Below, in pieces: positions 50,421 through 58,064 of a stretch of 64,000 bases of DNA. Within the stretch, counting starts at the first letter, position 1. Each line of letters begins with the position of its first letter. Under the pieces are notes generated by a model. The model saw only the letters and a program-made list of their open reading frames with translations. It had not been told where the DNA came from and did no database searches. Origin of the DNA: DASXVX01 sp036504075 (GTDB lineage: Bacteria > Bacillota > Sulfobacillia > Symbiobacteriales > Symbiobacteriaceae); NCBI GenBank assembly GCA_036504075.1, contig DASXVX010000022.1:1-64000 (forward strand), read 5' to 3'. A program made the translations under genes and the position numbers.

Positions 50421-50915
50421 ATGTTTTATTTGCTTCTGGCGGCGTTGGTCTGGCTGGTTTCCTTCCGGCTGATCGACTGGCGCCGCCTCCGGGAACTGCT
50501 GATCTATGGTTTTCTGGGGTCGTTGGTCTCCATTGTCGAGAACGAACTCGGGCTCCGCTTTGGCCTATGGGAGTACCGGGATACAGCACCGCTGAACGAC
50601 CACCGGCTCATTTCGCTGGTAATCTGCCTGAGTGCCGCCCCGCTGTTTGCCATGGCTTTCGCGCAAGCCCTGTCTACCGGTGCACGTCCGCCCTGGCTGC
50701 GCATTGCCGTGACAACGGGAGTGGCCATGCTCCCGGAGATTATCGGGCTGTATACGGGAAATCTGGTCTACGGCATCCGGTGGGGACTGATCGTCTCCAC
50801 GATGGCGTACCTGCCGACCTGGCTCGCGGTCTGGGGGGTGCACCGCTGGTATCATAGCCACCCTGAGATCAAGCCGTGGAAGCCGCCGGACCCACCTCCC
50901 CGGGGGCGCCGGTAG
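50421..50915 (+). CDS. Multi-helix membrane protein, CBO0543-like
   Basis: 164 residues from ATG 50421. Five hydrophobic helices, with the loop VENELGLRFGLWEYRDTAPL and the ending YLPTWLAVWGVHRWYH, resembling the small Firmicute membrane proteins called CBO0543-like. A Pro/Arg-rich cytoplasmic tail follows. The ribosome binding site (GGTGA) is weak. Function unknown. Confidence 0.65.
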   Translation: MFYLLLAALVWLVSFRLIDWRRLRELLIYGFLGSLVSIVENELGLRFGLWEYRDTAPLNDHRLISLVICLSAAPLFAMAFAQALSTGARPPWLRIAVTTGVAMLPEIIGLYTGNLVYGIRWGLIVSTMAYLPTWLAVWGVHRWYHSHPEIKPWKPPDPPPRGRR

Positions 50916-51070
50916 GGCCGGCGACATGAACTTTCGGCTTTGGTGGCAAACTGTGACGCAGACGGAAGCATGGAGGATGTCAATTCAAATATGCTGGTCG
51001 CAAAGCTCGAAGGTCTCTTGCTCCTGTGTTACCAGGGTGTGTCGCGGAGTGTCCGTGATGACATTGCCGC
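50916..51070. other. Intergenic, nothing recognised
   Basis: Short frames here on both strands lack ribosome binding sites and run into the repeat array. Nothing supported. Confidence 0.4.
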
Positions 51071-51345
51071 GGGTGACACCCTTCCGCGACACTACCGCGC
51101 GCTGAGTCACGCAGGGGTGACAACGTGCCGCGGCGTTACCGCGTGACGGGTTACGCCGGGGTAACAACGCTCCGCGGCGCTACCGCGTTTCGGGTCACGA
51201 AAGGGTGACAACGTTCCGCGGCGCTACCGCGTTTCGGGTCACGAAAGGGTGACAACGTGCCGCGGCGCTACCGCGTTTCGGGTCACGCCGGGGTGACAAC
51301 GTGCCGCGGCGCTACCGCGTTACGGGTCACGAACGGCTGAGCGCT
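51071..51345. repeat. Tandem array of a 44-bp dyad-containing repeat, about six copies
   Basis: GGGTGACA-type unit starts fall at 51071, 51115, 51159, 51203, 51247 and 51291, exactly 44 bp apart, with a degenerate copy at 51335. Each unit holds two dyads: GTCAC-N6-GTGAC across the unit junction and CGCGG-N5-CCGCG inside. In one copy the first dyad changes on both arms to GTTAC/GTAAC, so symmetry is kept. Copies 4 and 5 are identical over most of their length. Intergenic, with no spacers of unique sequence, so not CRISPR. Possible roles: protein-binding iterons or a structured RNA. Confidence 0.9.
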
Positions 51346-51425
51346 CCCGCGGTCAAAACCCCCGGTCGAGCGTGCTGGCACTTCCGTGGGCGATGACCGT
51401 TGCATAAACTTTACAATAATAGGAC

Positions 51426-51454
51426 TTGTTTGTAAATCCTGGATATGGTAGAGT
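51426..51454 (+). promoter_or_regulatory. Promoter after the repeat array
   Basis: TTGTTT (51426-51431), a 17-bp spacer and TAGAGT (51449-51454), with TGG ahead of the -10. Confidence 0.5.
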
Positions 51455-51489
51455 GTTTACAGTCGGTTCCAATATTGGGGGTTTGCCAC

Positions 51490-52062
51490 ATGGCCTCAGA
51501 ACCCGTTGACCGTGGTCGGAGCAATGCGCCCCAGACCCAGGGGGCGCCCAAGATTATGTACAATGACCGGAGTGCCAACTTCCGGAAGGGAAACCAGCGC
51601 GCCCCCGGCTGTTGGGGCCATTCGCCGGCTACTTTCGAACTCTTTGCCGCCGGCGACAAACTGTTGACGGATGTGGCGGAACTCCGGGGGGAACGGGTAA
51701 AGCAAGTCGAGTACGTTCGGGCGGCAATGGTTGAGGGCAGCAAGACCGTATACATATTCAACACCCAAGAAGGGGACCCTGATCGGATTGCCACCCATCG
51801 GTACAGCAGTGCCTGCTGGACTAACTTGATTACCCTGCTCGGCCCCGCAAAAATGACAATCCGCACCGGCTACCGTGAGCGCTTCGACGTTACCCTGGAG
51901 CCGAACAGCCCGGTCGGCCCGGCGCTGGCCATCGACCTGACCAGGGTCCTGGAACGCCACAAGGATTCCCGGCGTGGCAAGACCAAGACACAGAGCAAAA
52001 CGGACGCAAAGGCCACGGTCGCCCGCACAAGCAAAGCCGCCGACAAGGCAGAAGAGGCTTGA
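51490..52062 (+). CDS. Hypothetical protein with a Lys-rich tail
   Basis: 190 residues from ATG 51490 (GGGGGT upstream; the earlier ATG at 51445 lies inside the promoter). The middle reads as an alpha/beta domain (VEYVRAAMVEGSKTVYIFNT, then YSSACWTNLITLLGPAKMTI). The last 30 residues are Lys/Ala-rich (RRGKTKTQSKTDAKATVART), a nucleic-acid-binding type of tail. Family not recognised. First gene downstream of the 44-bp array, so it might bind the array (inference only). Confidence 0.6.
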   Translation: MASEPVDRGRSNAPQTQGAPKIMYNDRSANFRKGNQRAPGCWGHSPATFELFAAGDKLLTDVAELRGERVKQVEYVRAAMVEGSKTVYIFNTQEGDPDRIATHRYSSACWTNLITLLGPAKMTIRTGYRERFDVTLEPNSPVGPALAIDLTRVLERHKDSRRGKTKTQSKTDAKATVARTSKAADKAEEA

Positions 52063-52091
52063 ACCACGGGTGGTCGGGAAGGGGTACAGCG

Positions 52092-52490
52092 GTGGGATTT
52101 GTGCTCATAACGCTGGCTTTGATCCTGGCGGGTGTGGCAGTCGTGTCGATTCGGGGAGCCGGGAAAGAATTCCGCTTTATTGCGGTGACCAGCTTCCTGG
52201 TGGTCTGGGTCTCCCCGTTCTTCACCCCGGCCACCGTACATGAGCCAGGTGAACTGGCCGGCGTCCGGTTTGGCGGTCCCATTCGGTTTATGGAGCAGCA
52301 CCCGACCCTTACGCCACCGGACGAAGCCTTTCCGCTCCATTTTACCCGGCTGCTGAACCCCCAGGAACATCCCACGACAATCCTTTGGGGCCGGTTTGTA
52401 CTTTCCATGCTCCTGGTGGCCGGATTGCTCTGGGGTGCTCAGGGCATCATTCGGCTCATCCGCCGGGCGGCTACCGGCATTCGCCTGTAG
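52092..52490 (+). CDS. Small membrane protein
   Basis: 132 residues from GTG 52092 (GGGAAGGGG 7 bases upstream; TTG 52059, overlapping the previous stop, is the alternative). Three hydrophobic segments: VGFVLITLALILAGVAVVSI, FIAVTSFLVVWVSPFF and GRFVLSMLLVAGLLWGAQGI. Coupled to the preceding gene. Function unknown. Confidence 0.6.
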   Translation: MGFVLITLALILAGVAVVSIRGAGKEFRFIAVTSFLVVWVSPFFTPATVHEPGELAGVRFGGPIRFMEQHPTLTPPDEAFPLHFTRLLNPQEHPTTILWGRFVLSMLLVAGLLWGAQGIIRLIRRAATGIRL

Positions 52491-52982
52491 GGTGCCGGCA
52501 CTGGTTTAGACATCGGGTCCTAGGCTTGGCCATCCGGAAGCAAGGAACTGGTCTGAAACCAGCCGCGAGCCACAGAGGTAGGGAAGCAATGCCCATCTGG
52601 ATTGCGTCATTCAGACTCTTCCGACACCAACAGCGATCGGCCGAATGTCGGCACGTTTGGGCCACGGTCGGCTTCCGAGTGACGCATCAATTACTTCTGC
52701 GGTTTCGTCGGGTTTTCAAAGAAGATATTCGTACGAGTGATCAACCCGCACAGAACTAGTGCGGACATGATCAAGGCAACCAAGCGAGTGCGCACTGCTC
52801 AACATCTGTTTCCAAACATTACCATAATGGTACCCGATGGATGTTATTGGCACGAAGAGGAATGTCTGCACACGAAGTTCATTTTTCAACCGAGTTGCGA
52901 TCCTGGCGTCAGCAAAGGGCTGGCCTGCGGTTCAGGGGAAGCAGTCCACCCTCTACAGATGACCGGGGAAACGCACAGATAG
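52491..52982 (+). other. Gap with only weak coding signals
   Basis: Lower GC than average. A 56-codon frame at 52589-52759 (start MPIWIASFRLFRHQQRSAEC, AGGTAGGGA before the ATG) and an 81-codon frame at 52737-52982 ending just before a terminator are the best candidates. Neither has recognisable family features, and codon use is poor. Possibly a decayed gene. Confidence 0.3.
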
Positions 52983-53016
52983 CCCAGGGGTCCGGCAGAA
53001 TTGCCGGACCCCCCTG
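52983..53016 (+). terminator. Strong intrinsic terminator-like hairpin
   Basis: GGGTCCGGCA and TGCCGGACCC form a 10-bp perfect stem around GAAT, extended by flanking CCAGG/CCTGG. Confidence 0.7.
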
Positions 53017-53080
53017 GTTATGTCGAACGATTTTCGAACGCCGCTCCATAAAGCGACAAGATCTGCGTACGCACATTTGG

Positions 53081-53086
53081 TATCAT
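53081..53086 (+). promoter_or_regulatory. Candidate extended -10 promoter of the 28-codon gene
   Basis: TATCAT preceded by TGG (extended -10 type); the -35 is poor. A palindrome TGCGTACGCA lies at 53064-53073, between the boxes. Confidence 0.35.
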
Positions 53087-53103
53087 CTGGGTGAGCGAGG
53101 GAC

Positions 53104-53129
53104 GACTCGGCCTCTTTCGGAGGTGAGTC
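53104..53129 (+). promoter_or_regulatory. Hairpin sequestering a ribosome binding site
   Basis: GACTC (53104-53108) pairs with GAGTC (53125-53129), and CCTC (53111-53114) with GAGG (53120-53123), loop TTTCG. The GAGG is the Shine-Dalgarno of the 28-codon gene three bases further on, so translation should be blocked unless the stem opens. Confidence 0.6.
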
Positions 53130-53132
53130 TCC

Positions 53133-53219
53133 ATGCTGCTTCAGTGGGTCGTCGAAGCCACCGTCAAAGCTATGGTCGCTGAACTGGTCCGTCTCTTGAT
53201 CCAGCTACTTATCCAGTAG
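53133..53219 (+). CDS. 28-residue hydrophobic/amphipathic peptide, type I toxin-like
   Basis: ATG 53133 with GGAGGTGA upstream, ending at TAG 53217-53219. The peptide begins MLLQWVVEATVKAMVAELVR and ends LLIQLLIQ: a continuous helix, acidic and basic residues on one face, hydrophobic on the rest. Small size, its isolated position between terminators and a ribosome binding site locked in a hairpin are the marks of type I toxin mRNAs, but no antisense antitoxin promoter was identified. It could also be a small regulatory or membrane peptide. Confidence 0.5.
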   Translation: MLLQWVVEATVKAMVAELVRLLIQLLIQ

Positions 53220-53262
53220 GTTCCACGCGCCCCGTCGTACCGGGCTCCGCTGCAGCGTCCCT

Positions 53263-53294
53263 CGCTCCCCTTTCATAGGGTTACCAGGGGAGCG
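53263..53294. terminator. Bidirectional terminator
   Basis: CGCTCCCCT (53263-53271) pairs with AGGGGAGCG (53286-53294), between the tiny peptide gene and the converging MFS gene. Confidence 0.65.
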
Positions 53295-53298
53295 CATT

Positions 53299-54552
53299 TC
53301 ATACCACCCCGCCTCGGCTTTCCGTCAAGGCTCCCCGGCGGTCGGCCCCGTGGCGCAACCGCCACCAAAGTGCGATCACGACCACCGACACCAGTCCCAG
53401 GCCGCCCGCCGACCACCAGCCGGCCGGTGCGCCCCACCGTTCGCTAATGATGCCAATGAAGAAGGCGCCGATGGGCGTGGACCCGGCAAAGACCAGCAGA
53501 TACAGACTCATGACCCGGCCCCGGAGTTCGTCCGGCGTCGTCACCTGCAAAAGCGTATTGCCGCCGGCGGAAAAGAGAATCTGCGCGAAGCCCACCACCG
53601 CCAGCATCACGGCCGCGAACGGGACCTGGCGCTGGAAAGCGACGATCAGCGCGGCGAGGGAGAGCACCGCGCCCGGTATGAATATGGAACGCAGCGACGG
53701 ACGCCCCTTGCCCGTGAGCGCCAGCGTCAGCGCGCCGCCCAAAGCGCCCAGGCCCATGGCGGACATGAGCAGGCCGAAGCCCTGGGCCTCCTGGTGCAGC
53801 ACTTGCTTGGCCAGCAGGGGAATCAGCACGGTGAAGTTGATCACGAACAGGCTGACCGTGCCCACAAGGCTGAGAATCAGGAACGTCAGCGGGGTCCGGG
53901 CGACGTACTGAAGGCCCTCCCGGATCTCCTGCCCCATGTTCTTGGAAGTCCGGGGTTTTGGCAGCCCTTCGGCCTTTATGAGGAACAGGGCGGCAATGAC
54001 CGCCAGAAAGCTGATGCCGTTCAGGAAGAAGCCCAGACCGACGCCGTAGCGGGCAATCAACAGCCCGGCCACCGCCGGGCCCACAATGCGAGCCCCGTTA
54101 AACATGGCGCCGTTCAGCGCGATGGCGTTCATGAGATCGCCTTTGCCCACCATCTCCACAAAAAAAGACTGCCGGGCCGGCATATCCAGCGTGTTGACCA
54201 GGCCGAGACTTAATGCCAGCACAGCGACGTGCCAGTAGCGGACGTGGCCGGACCAGACCAGCGCGGAAAGAATCAAGGCCTGCAGCATCAGCGCCATCTG
54301 GGTGCCGATGATCAGTTTCCGTTTGGGAAACCGGTCGGTCACCGCACCGGCCACCAGCGACAGAAGCAGCATGGGCAAGAACTGGAGCGTGCTGATCAGG
54401 CTCAGGAGGAACGGTGAATTGGTCAAGGTGAGAATCAGCCACGACTGCCCGACCGTCTGCATCCAGGAGCCGACCAGCGAAATCAGCTGCCCGATGAAAA
54501 ACAGCCGGAAGTCCGCATGATTCAACGCCCGCAAGCCCTCAGGAAACCGCAC
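53299..54552 (-). CDS. MFS transporter (enterobactin-exporter/MdtH-like group)
   Basis: 417 residues, GTG 54552. Twelve hydrophobic helices with the MFS loop AGAVTDRFPKRKLIIGTQMA (helix 2-3 motif A variant) and TPDELRGRVMSLYLLVFAGS. It begins LRALNHADFRLFFIGQLISL, the group that includes EntS-like exporters. Probably exports a siderophore, drug or metabolite. Confidence 0.88.
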   Translation of the reverse strand: MRFPEGLRALNHADFRLFFIGQLISLVGSWMQTVGQSWLILTLTNSPFLLSLISTLQFLPMLLLSLVAGAVTDRFPKRKLIIGTQMALMLQALILSALVWSGHVRYWHVAVLALSLGLVNTLDMPARQSFFVEMVGKGDLMNAIALNGAMFNGARIVGPAVAGLLIARYGVGLGFFLNGISFLAVIAALFLIKAEGLPKPRTSKNMGQEIREGLQYVARTPLTFLILSLVGTVSLFVINFTVLIPLLAKQVLHQEAQGFGLLMSAMGLGALGGALTLALTGKGRPSLRSIFIPGAVLSLAALIVAFQRQVPFAAVMLAVVGFAQILFSAGGNTLLQVTTPDELRGRVMSLYLLVFAGSTPIGAFFIGIISERWGAPAGWWSAGGLGLVSVVVIALWWRLRHGADRRGALTESRGGVV

Positions 54553-54655
54553 GGCCCCCGTCTCCCTTCGACGTCGCCCGCGATGGTGATGATCTGAGGA
54601 TACTTCGTACCGCGTATAATTTCAAGCATTAAGTAAGTGACCCGGCAGGCGCGGA

Positions 54656-54680
54656 AAAGCCGGGGAGGCCCCCGGCTCCG
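54656..54680 (-). terminator. Terminator of the MacB/LolCDE-like operon
   Basis: AGCCGGGG (54658-54665) pairs with CCCCGGCT (54670-54677), just downstream of the last permease gene on the minus strand. Confidence 0.55.
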
Positions 54681-54693
54681 CTGGTCGTGTTTG

Positions 54694-55596
54694 CTAACCC
54701 GCCCGCCGGACGGCTTCCAGCGGGTCCATCCAGGCGGTCCGCACGGCGGGGGGCAGGGCGGAGACTACCGCCACCGCCGTGACCGCCAGCGCCGAACCCA
54801 GCCCGAAAAGAAGCAGCTTGGCCACGCTGCCCACGCCCGGCCCGGCCATGAGCCAACCTGCCGTGACGGCCATACCGACCAGCCCCCCGGCCAGGGCCGG
54901 AATGCCGGTCTCGGCCAGCACCAAACCCAGCAAGAATGACCGGGTCGCCCCTACCGCCCGGAGCATGCCCAGCTCCGCCCGTCGCTCCGCCACCCGGACA
55001 GAGGTTAGCAGTCCGGTCATGAGAATCGATGCGAAGAGCGCCACCCCCGCCCCCATGGTCATGAGCCGCACCAACAGTTGCAGGTTTCGAGTCACCTGGC
55101 GGGCGGCCTCCTCGGCCACCACCAGTTCAGCCTCCGGGATCGCCTGCCCGACTTCGAGCGTGGCGATCAGCGGGGAAACATAGCTCTCCAGCCGCACCAG
55201 CACTACCGAAGCCGTAGCGGGGGCGAACTTGCCGGCCCCGCCCTGCTGCAGGGACCAACCCTGGACCGACCGGATGCCGTCGACTTTCGCGGTCCGCAGC
55301 CGTTGCTTCCATTCGGCCACGTTTATGGTAGCCGGCAGCGGTGTGGTGGTCCCGGTGTTGAGCAACTGCTCCACCACCACCCGGCTTCCCCGGGGGGCCA
55401 GGATCATGTCGGCGCCCAGCCGCTGCAAGGCGAATGCGAGTGATTCATCCATGGACCGGAGCAGCCAGGTGGCGCCCAATAGCGCCCCCGCCGCCACCAA
55501 CGCCACGGCAAACCCTACGGCGGTGCGCCGCGGGGAACGCCGCAGGCCGGCTTTCAGGAGCGACCACGCGGTCAGCGGCTTCGCTTCAGGAGGCAT
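54694..55596 (-). CDS. FtsX/MacB-type ABC permease, short copy
   Basis: 300 residues. N-terminal helix (TAVGFAVALVAAGALLGATW), an extracytoplasmic domain (about 45-170) and three C-terminal helices with the FtsX signature VRVAERRAELGMLRAVGATR. Overlaps the ATPase gene by 11 bp. Compared with its 404-residue companion it has a smaller outer domain, so the pair forms a heterodimer of LolC/LolE style. Confidence 0.85.
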   Translation of the reverse strand: MPPEAKPLTAWSLLKAGLRRSPRRTAVGFAVALVAAGALLGATWLLRSMDESLAFALQRLGADMILAPRGSRVVVEQLLNTGTTTPLPATINVAEWKQRLRTAKVDGIRSVQGWSLQQGGAGKFAPATASVVLVRLESYVSPLIATLEVGQAIPEAELVVAEEAARQVTRNLQLLVRLMTMGAGVALFASILMTGLLTSVRVAERRAELGMLRAVGATRSFLLGLVLAETGIPALAGGLVGMAVTAGWLMAGPGVGSVAKLLLFGLGSALAVTAVAVVSALPPAVRTAWMDPLEAVRRAG

Positions 55597-56254
55597 AGCT
55601 GACCAGCCCCCCGTTCAGCACCAGGTGCCGTGTGGCCCGGTCGGCCAGGTCGGTGTTATGCGTCGCCATCACCACCGTGGTGCCCGCCCGGTGCAGCTCG
55701 GTGAACAGGTCCACAATCTCCAGCTCGGTCTGCTCATCCAGGTCGGCGGTAGGCTCGTCGGCAAGCAGAATCGCCGGCCGGTGCAAGAGCGCACGTGCCA
55801 CGGCCACCCGCTTTTGCTGCCCGCCGGAAAGCTGCCAGGGCAGCCGATCGGCCTGATCCGCCAACCCCACCCGCTCCAGCAGCGCCTGCGCCCGGGCCGG
55901 GTTGCCGCCGGCGCCCGCCGGCAGGAAGGCCGTCGGCAGCAGCACGTTCTCCACCGCGGTCAGAGTCGGAATCAGGCTGGCGAACTGGAAGACGAAGCCC
56001 ATGGTCCGGCACCGGAGCCGGGAGCGGTCCCGGTCGGAAAGCGCCCAGAGCTCCTTGCCATCGACCATCACCCGCCCGGCATCCGGGCGAATCAGCCCGC
56101 CGATCAGCGACAGCAAGGTCGACTTGCCGGCGCCGGAGCGCCCGGTGACGATGATAAACTCGCCCGCCTGAATCTCCCCCGAAAACGCCTGCACCGCTTC
56201 CACCCGTTGATCGCGCGTGGTGTAGGCTTTGGTGACCTTTTCTAAGGTGATCAT
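55586..56254 (-). CDS. ABC transporter ATP-binding protein, LolD/MacB type
   Basis: 222 residues, ATG 56254 behind GGGGAGGA. Walker A GRSGAGKSTLLSL, signature LSGGQQKRVAVARAL, Walker B ILLADEPTADLD, H-loop VVMATHNTDLAD. Serves the two FtsX-type permeases on either side. Mechanotransmission rather than classic transport is typical of this class. Confidence 0.92.
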   Translation of the reverse strand: MITLEKVTKAYTTRDQRVEAVQAFSGEIQAGEFIIVTGRSGAGKSTLLSLIGGLIRPDAGRVMVDGKELWALSDRDRSRLRCRTMGFVFQFASLIPTLTAVENVLLPTAFLPAGAGGNPARAQALLERVGLADQADRLPWQLSGGQQKRVAVARALLHRPAILLADEPTADLDEQTELEIVDLFTELHRAGTTVVMATHNTDLADRATRHLVLNGGLVSYAS

Positions 56255-56273
56255 ACCGATCCTCCCCGAGTTT

Positions 56274-57488
56274 TCAGCCCCGTGCGTGAATGGCGAAGTG
56301 CGGCTCCAGCCTGGCAATGCGCCGGGCCGGCCAGGCCGCCGTGGCCGCAGCCAGCAGCGCCGCACCGGCGGTTACCAGGACCCCCATCGCTGCCACCTGG
56401 AGCGCGTCGGGCCACAGGAACGGCAGCCCGAATTCGACCAGCAGCGCTTTCTGGAAGAGGCTGTAGAGCCCGAGTCCAGCCCCGGCGCCCGCCAGCCCGC
56501 CAATGGCGCCCAGGAGCGCCGCCTCACCCACGAGCGCGGCCACCGCCTGGAATTGGGTAGCCCCAATCGCCCGCAGGAGTCCGATCTCCCGCGCCCGCTC
56601 CGCAGTGATCGCCGAAAAGAGCAAGCCGAACAGCAACGCCGCCACCAGCAGGACACCGCCGGCGATCGGCAGCAGCCAGGACATCAAGTTGGCCAGGTCC
56701 CGTGTGACCCCCCGGCTCACCTGCCCGCCGGTAATCGCTGCCACGCCCGGCACCGCCGCCGCGATTTTTGCGGCCATGGCGTCATCCTGCGTCGGATCAA
56801 CCAGCCGGACCATGACGGCGGAGACCGCGCCGGGCGGAATCGCCAGCGGCTTTTCAGCCAGCGTGACCGAGTTCGCCGCCATGGCCGCCACCGAGGCCGC
56901 CGGCAAAAAGACCGATTCGTCCATGCCCATGCCGGTCGGGTCCAGTTGGCCGGCTACCTGGAACTCCGTCCCGAAAAACTTCATGGTGCCGGGAATGGCC
57001 GTCAGAACATGGGCGCCCACGAGAATCTCATCCGGGGCAAGGTTGCGGCCAAGGGCACGGTAGAGCCAGGGCTGAACGGTCAAATCAGTGGCCGGATCGA
57101 ACCCGATGAGAAACAGCCGGCCGGTGCAGCAGGCGGCAGACGCGAGCGTTTCCACGTACGTTTGCCCAGACACAGACTTGACTCCCGGTACGGCGGCGAC
57201 CTGCCCGGCCACGGCGCCATCCATGTAGAAAGCGACCGGTTCACCCATGACCAGGGCGGTATGGGTGGCCGATACGGCGCCCCTGGGGACGACCATCAGG
57301 TCGGCGCCCAACCGCCCCATGCCCACCCGAACGGCGTGCTGCACGCCGGTGCCGATCAGCGCTCCGGCAAAGACCGTGGCGGCGGCCAGCATGACCGCCA
57401 CCACCGCCGTGCTGCTGCGCCCTGGCTTTCGGAGCAGGTTGAAGAGCGTCAGCCGCACGAGCCCCGGGCCGCGCACCGGACGGCTCAT
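56274..57488 (-). CDS. FtsX/MacB-type ABC permease, long copy
   Basis: 404 residues, ATG 57488 behind GGAGGCGAG, overlapping the stop of the upstream gene (ATGA). One N-terminal helix, a large outer domain (about 45-255, with GADLMVVPRGA and an unusual CC pair in ASAACCTGRLF) and three C-terminal helices with AERAREIGLLRAIGATQFQA. The ALGADLMVVPRG-type start of the outer domain is typical of the FtsX proteins that travel with DUF4418. Confidence 0.87.
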   Translation of the reverse strand: MSRPVRGPGLVRLTLFNLLRKPGRSSTAVVAVMLAAATVFAGALIGTGVQHAVRVGMGRLGADLMVVPRGAVSATHTALVMGEPVAFYMDGAVAGQVAAVPGVKSVSGQTYVETLASAACCTGRLFLIGFDPATDLTVQPWLYRALGRNLAPDEILVGAHVLTAIPGTMKFFGTEFQVAGQLDPTGMGMDESVFLPAASVAAMAANSVTLAEKPLAIPPGAVSAVMVRLVDPTQDDAMAAKIAAAVPGVAAITGGQVSRGVTRDLANLMSWLLPIAGGVLLVAALLFGLLFSAITAERAREIGLLRAIGATQFQAVAALVGEAALLGAIGGLAGAGAGLGLYSLFQKALLVEFGLPFLWPDALQVAAMGVLVTAGAALLAAATAAWPARRIARLEPHFAIHARG

Positions 57489-57925
57489 GCGCTCGCCTCC
57501 GTGTTCACAATCCGGCGTGACTGCACGGCTGCAGCCAGGCCAACCACGGTAATGACGACACCCAGCATGATCACGCCGGGCTTCAGGCTCAGGTTGCATT
57601 CCATCATGCCATCCGGGCAGGTCGGCAGGAGCCAGAGCGGAATCGCGATCAGCACCAGGCCCGCGGCTGCGGCCGCGGCGCTGACCGCCCGGGAAGCCTC
57701 ACGCTGCCAGAGCATGACCAGGCCCATGACCGCCACCAGTCCGCCGACCACGTCTACCGCCCGCTCGGTGTAGAAGCAGCGCATGGGAGCAGACATGCCG
57801 CTGGCAGTCTTCATCATGTGCCCGACATCGGCACAGTCTTTCAGTACGAAGTGCGTGACCAGCACGGATCCCACGCCGAGCACGAGAACCGACAATCCCC
57901 GCCAATTCCGAGACAGAAACGACAT
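57485..57925 (-). CDS. DUF4418-like four-helix membrane protein
   Basis: 146 residues, ATG behind AAAGGAG. Four helices, with conserved Cys/Met features APMRCFYTERAVDVVGG and PTCPDGMMECNLSLKPGV, matching the DUF4418 pattern (MRC...TE and C..GMM.C). It is the first gene of the operon with the ABC system, an association known for this family. Possibly a metal or substrate-handling partner. Confidence 0.8.
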   Translation of the reverse strand: MSFLSRNWRGLSVLVLGVGSVLVTHFVLKDCADVGHMMKTASGMSAPMRCFYTERAVDVVGGLVAVMGLVMLWQREASRAVSAAAAAAGLVLIAIPLWLLPTCPDGMMECNLSLKPGVIMLGVVITVVGLAAAVQSRRIVNTEASA

Positions 57926-58037
57926 GGCCTCATCGCTCCTTTCTAACTAGACACCATATATCCATTTTTTCGCTAATTAAAACGTACTATGCGGTCGCAA
58001 ATTTGTACATACATTAAAGGCCCGATAAAAAACGAAA
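57926..58037 (-). promoter_or_regulatory. AT-rich upstream region of the ABC operon
   Basis: Contains TTTTAA and TATATG about 16 bp apart on the minus strand, a weak promoter candidate. Nothing else recognised. Confidence 0.3.
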
Positions 58038-58055
58038 CAGGGGGAAGTCCCCCTG
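58031..58055 (-). terminator. Terminator of the MarR-GNAT gene
   Basis: CAGGGGG pairs with CCCCCTG around a short loop; on the minus strand it runs into TTTCGTTTTTT. Confidence 0.8.
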
Positions 58056-58064
58056 CTTCAGCGA

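Noticed and set aside
50940..51167. Short frames on both strands reading into the repeat array
   Set aside because: They are caused by the 44-bp repeat having no stop in some frames; no ribosome binding site or homology.
51071..51345. CRISPR array
   Set aside because: The copies are back to back with no unique spacers, and no cas genes are present.
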